Assembly: GCF_019266065.1 (NCBI RefSeq) | Contig: NZ_LPNR01000079.1 | Location: 1-53,037 of the forward strand | Length of the DNA: 53,037 nucleotides | Source of the DNA: Nocardia sp. MH4 | GTDB taxonomy: Bacteria > Actinomycetota > Actinomycetes > Mycobacteriales > Mycobacteriaceae | Direction of reading: 5' to 3' | Part shown: positions 52,206 through 53,037 of the stretch, in pieces | How positions within the stretch are numbered: the stretch's first letter is position 1 | Layout: each line of letters begins with the position of its first letter | Made by a program: the position numbers and the translations under genes | The notes under the pieces: model-generated | What the model was told of the DNA's origin: nothing | Database searches by the model: none | What the model saw: the letters and a program-made list of their open reading frames with translations, nothing else

Positions 52206-53037
52206 TCAGACGACGAAGTCATACCCATGGTGCTCGACGGGAAACCCGGCAGCCAGATGATCGGCGCCACCCACCCCGGTGTCGAACAGTCCAGCCGAGA
52301 CGCCATGGTAGCCGTCGTCGGTGTAGCTGATGTCGGCGGCGATCGGCTTGGTGTCGATGACCGGCGGTTTCACCGGGACCTGGGTCGGCTGCACGGTGAC
52401 CACCGGCGGCGGGGTGACCACGGTCGGCGGATCGATGTCGACGGTCGGCTGCTTGGTCGGCATCGTCGGCTGGTGGGTGGGCGCGGTCGGCTGCTGGGTG
52501 GGCACCGTCGCGGTCGGGTGCGATCCGGTCGGGTCGGGCACGTCGACGGTCGGGGTGCTCGCCCCGGTCGAGGGCGCCGTGACGCCGCCGGTGGTCCCCG
52601 GCTTGGTGACGACGTCGTCCGGGACCGTCGGCTTGGCCGGGCCGGTCGCGGCGGTCGGCGGCACGGTGACCACCGCCTTGGTCGGGTCCGGCAGCTGGGC
52701 CGTCGGCTTGGGCAGCTCGGGCAGCTTCACCGTGGTCGGGGTGTCGATGTCGACGGTCGGCTGCTGGGACGGCACGGTCACCGGGACGGTGGTCGGGGTA
52801 TGGCCACCGGTGATGTCCGGCACGACCACCGGCTTGGTCGGCGTGGTCGGCGCGAACAGCGCGGGCACGGCGGCCGCGGGCGCGGTCAGCGGCGAGGTGG
52901 CGGCGCCCGCCCCACCGAAGACGTTGGCGATCGGGGTCGACGCGGCGTCGGGCTGGATGGTCGTCTGCAGCGGCGTGCTGACCACCGGGTTGACGGCCAC
53001 CGGCGCGGGCGCGGCGGGCGCGACCGGCGCCGGAGCG
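52206..53037 (-). CDS. Pro/Thr-rich IniB-like protein (N-terminus beyond window)
   Basis: This is the 3' part of a gene that enters from the right window edge; at least 276 residues are visible. It is highly rich in Pro, Thr and Val, with units PTVDIDTPT and PTVDIDPPT (QQPTVDI, KQPTVDI) and TVPVTVPSQQ. A less repetitive C-terminus contains GYHGVSAGLFDTGVGGADHLAAGF. No membrane helix is seen. Position upstream of the dynamin-like gene suggests IniB, but the family call rests on context. The ATG seen within is not the true start. Confidence 0.55.
   Translation of the reverse strand, partial: APAPVAPAAPAPVAVNPVVSTPLQTTIQPDAASTPIANVFGGAGAATSPLTAPAAAVPALFAPTTPTKPVVVPDITGGHTPTTVPVTVPSQQPTVDIDTPTTVKLPELPKPTAQLPDPTKAVVTVPPTAATGPAKPTVPDDVVTKPGTTGGVTAPSTGASTPTVDVPDPTGSHPTATVPTQQPTAPTHQPTMPTKQPTVDIDPPTVVTPPPVVTVQPTQVPVKPPVIDTKPIAADISYTDDGYHGVSAGLFDTGVGGADHLAAGFPVEHHGYDFVV

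Noticed and set aside
52206..53000. The ATG at 53000 as the start of the Pro/Thr-rich protein
   Set aside because: The frame continues to the window edge in similar composition, so the gene begins outside the window.

Overview
This window is chromosomal DNA of a high-GC actinobacterium of the order Mycobacteriales, most likely Nocardia or a close relative. Three things point there. GC is very high, with many GTG starts. Small lipoproteins, Ser/Thr kinases and iniB/iniA-type genes are abundant. Gene order closely follows the Mycobacterium tuberculosis segment from era (Rv2364c) to the trehalase gene (Rv2402): era, cytidine-deaminase-like, CBS/HlyC, ybeY, phoH, rsmE, dnaJ2, hrcA, then hemW, nirA-cysH-(cysD-cysN)-cbiX, then cysA-cysW-cysT-subI, then trehalase. 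The M. tuberculosis comparison is from memory; no search was run.

Layout. 1-6740 (minus): two PknB-type receptor kinases around a lipoprotein, preceded by a one-pass receptor with an extracytoplasmic type-1 periplasmic-binding fold. 6831-14381 (minus): housekeeping RNA-processing and heat-shock block. 14677-17177: a PPE/WXG-like secreted-protein pair and a small unknown gene. 17379-19679 (minus): DinB, HemW and a SnoaL-like protein. 19891-25839 (plus): the sulfate-reduction operon, headed by a cysteine-coding leader peptide. 25850-36846: accessory genes, including two membrane-anchored Hsp70-like ATPases, an iron-box-linked membrane protein, a His-rich metal protein behind a CsoR-like operator, TetR/MFS/SGNH, WYL/VOC and a HAD phosphatase. 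37372-42527: an SDR, the AurF-like diiron oxygenase with its fused ferredoxin reductase, and a berberine-bridge-type flavoenzyme. 42700-46820 (minus): the sulfate ABC importer, again headed by a cysteine-coding leader peptide. 46869-53037: an M48 protease, two tiny membrane proteins, GH15 trehalase, a dynamin-like IniA-type protein and a Pro/Thr-rich IniB-like protein cut by the window end.

The genes form one coherent physiological theme. Sulfate is imported by SubI-CysTWA, activated to APS by CysDN, reduced by a 4Fe-4S APS reductase (CysH) and then by a siroheme sulfite reductase whose cofactor is helped by the CbiX-type chelatase. No APS kinase is fused to CysN, which fits direct APS reduction. 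Both halves of the pathway carry short upstream ORFs rich in Cys codons, which suggests cysteine-responsive translational control of uptake and reduction together.

The most unusual features are the cysteine leaders, a degenerate tandem copy of the cysN 5' end that forms a translationally coupled 28-residue mini-ORF between cysD and cysN, a dynamin-like protein with Met in place of the Walker A Lys, and two Hsp70-like proteins with a membrane segment and low-complexity parts. No tRNA, rRNA, CRISPR array or insertion sequence was seen.
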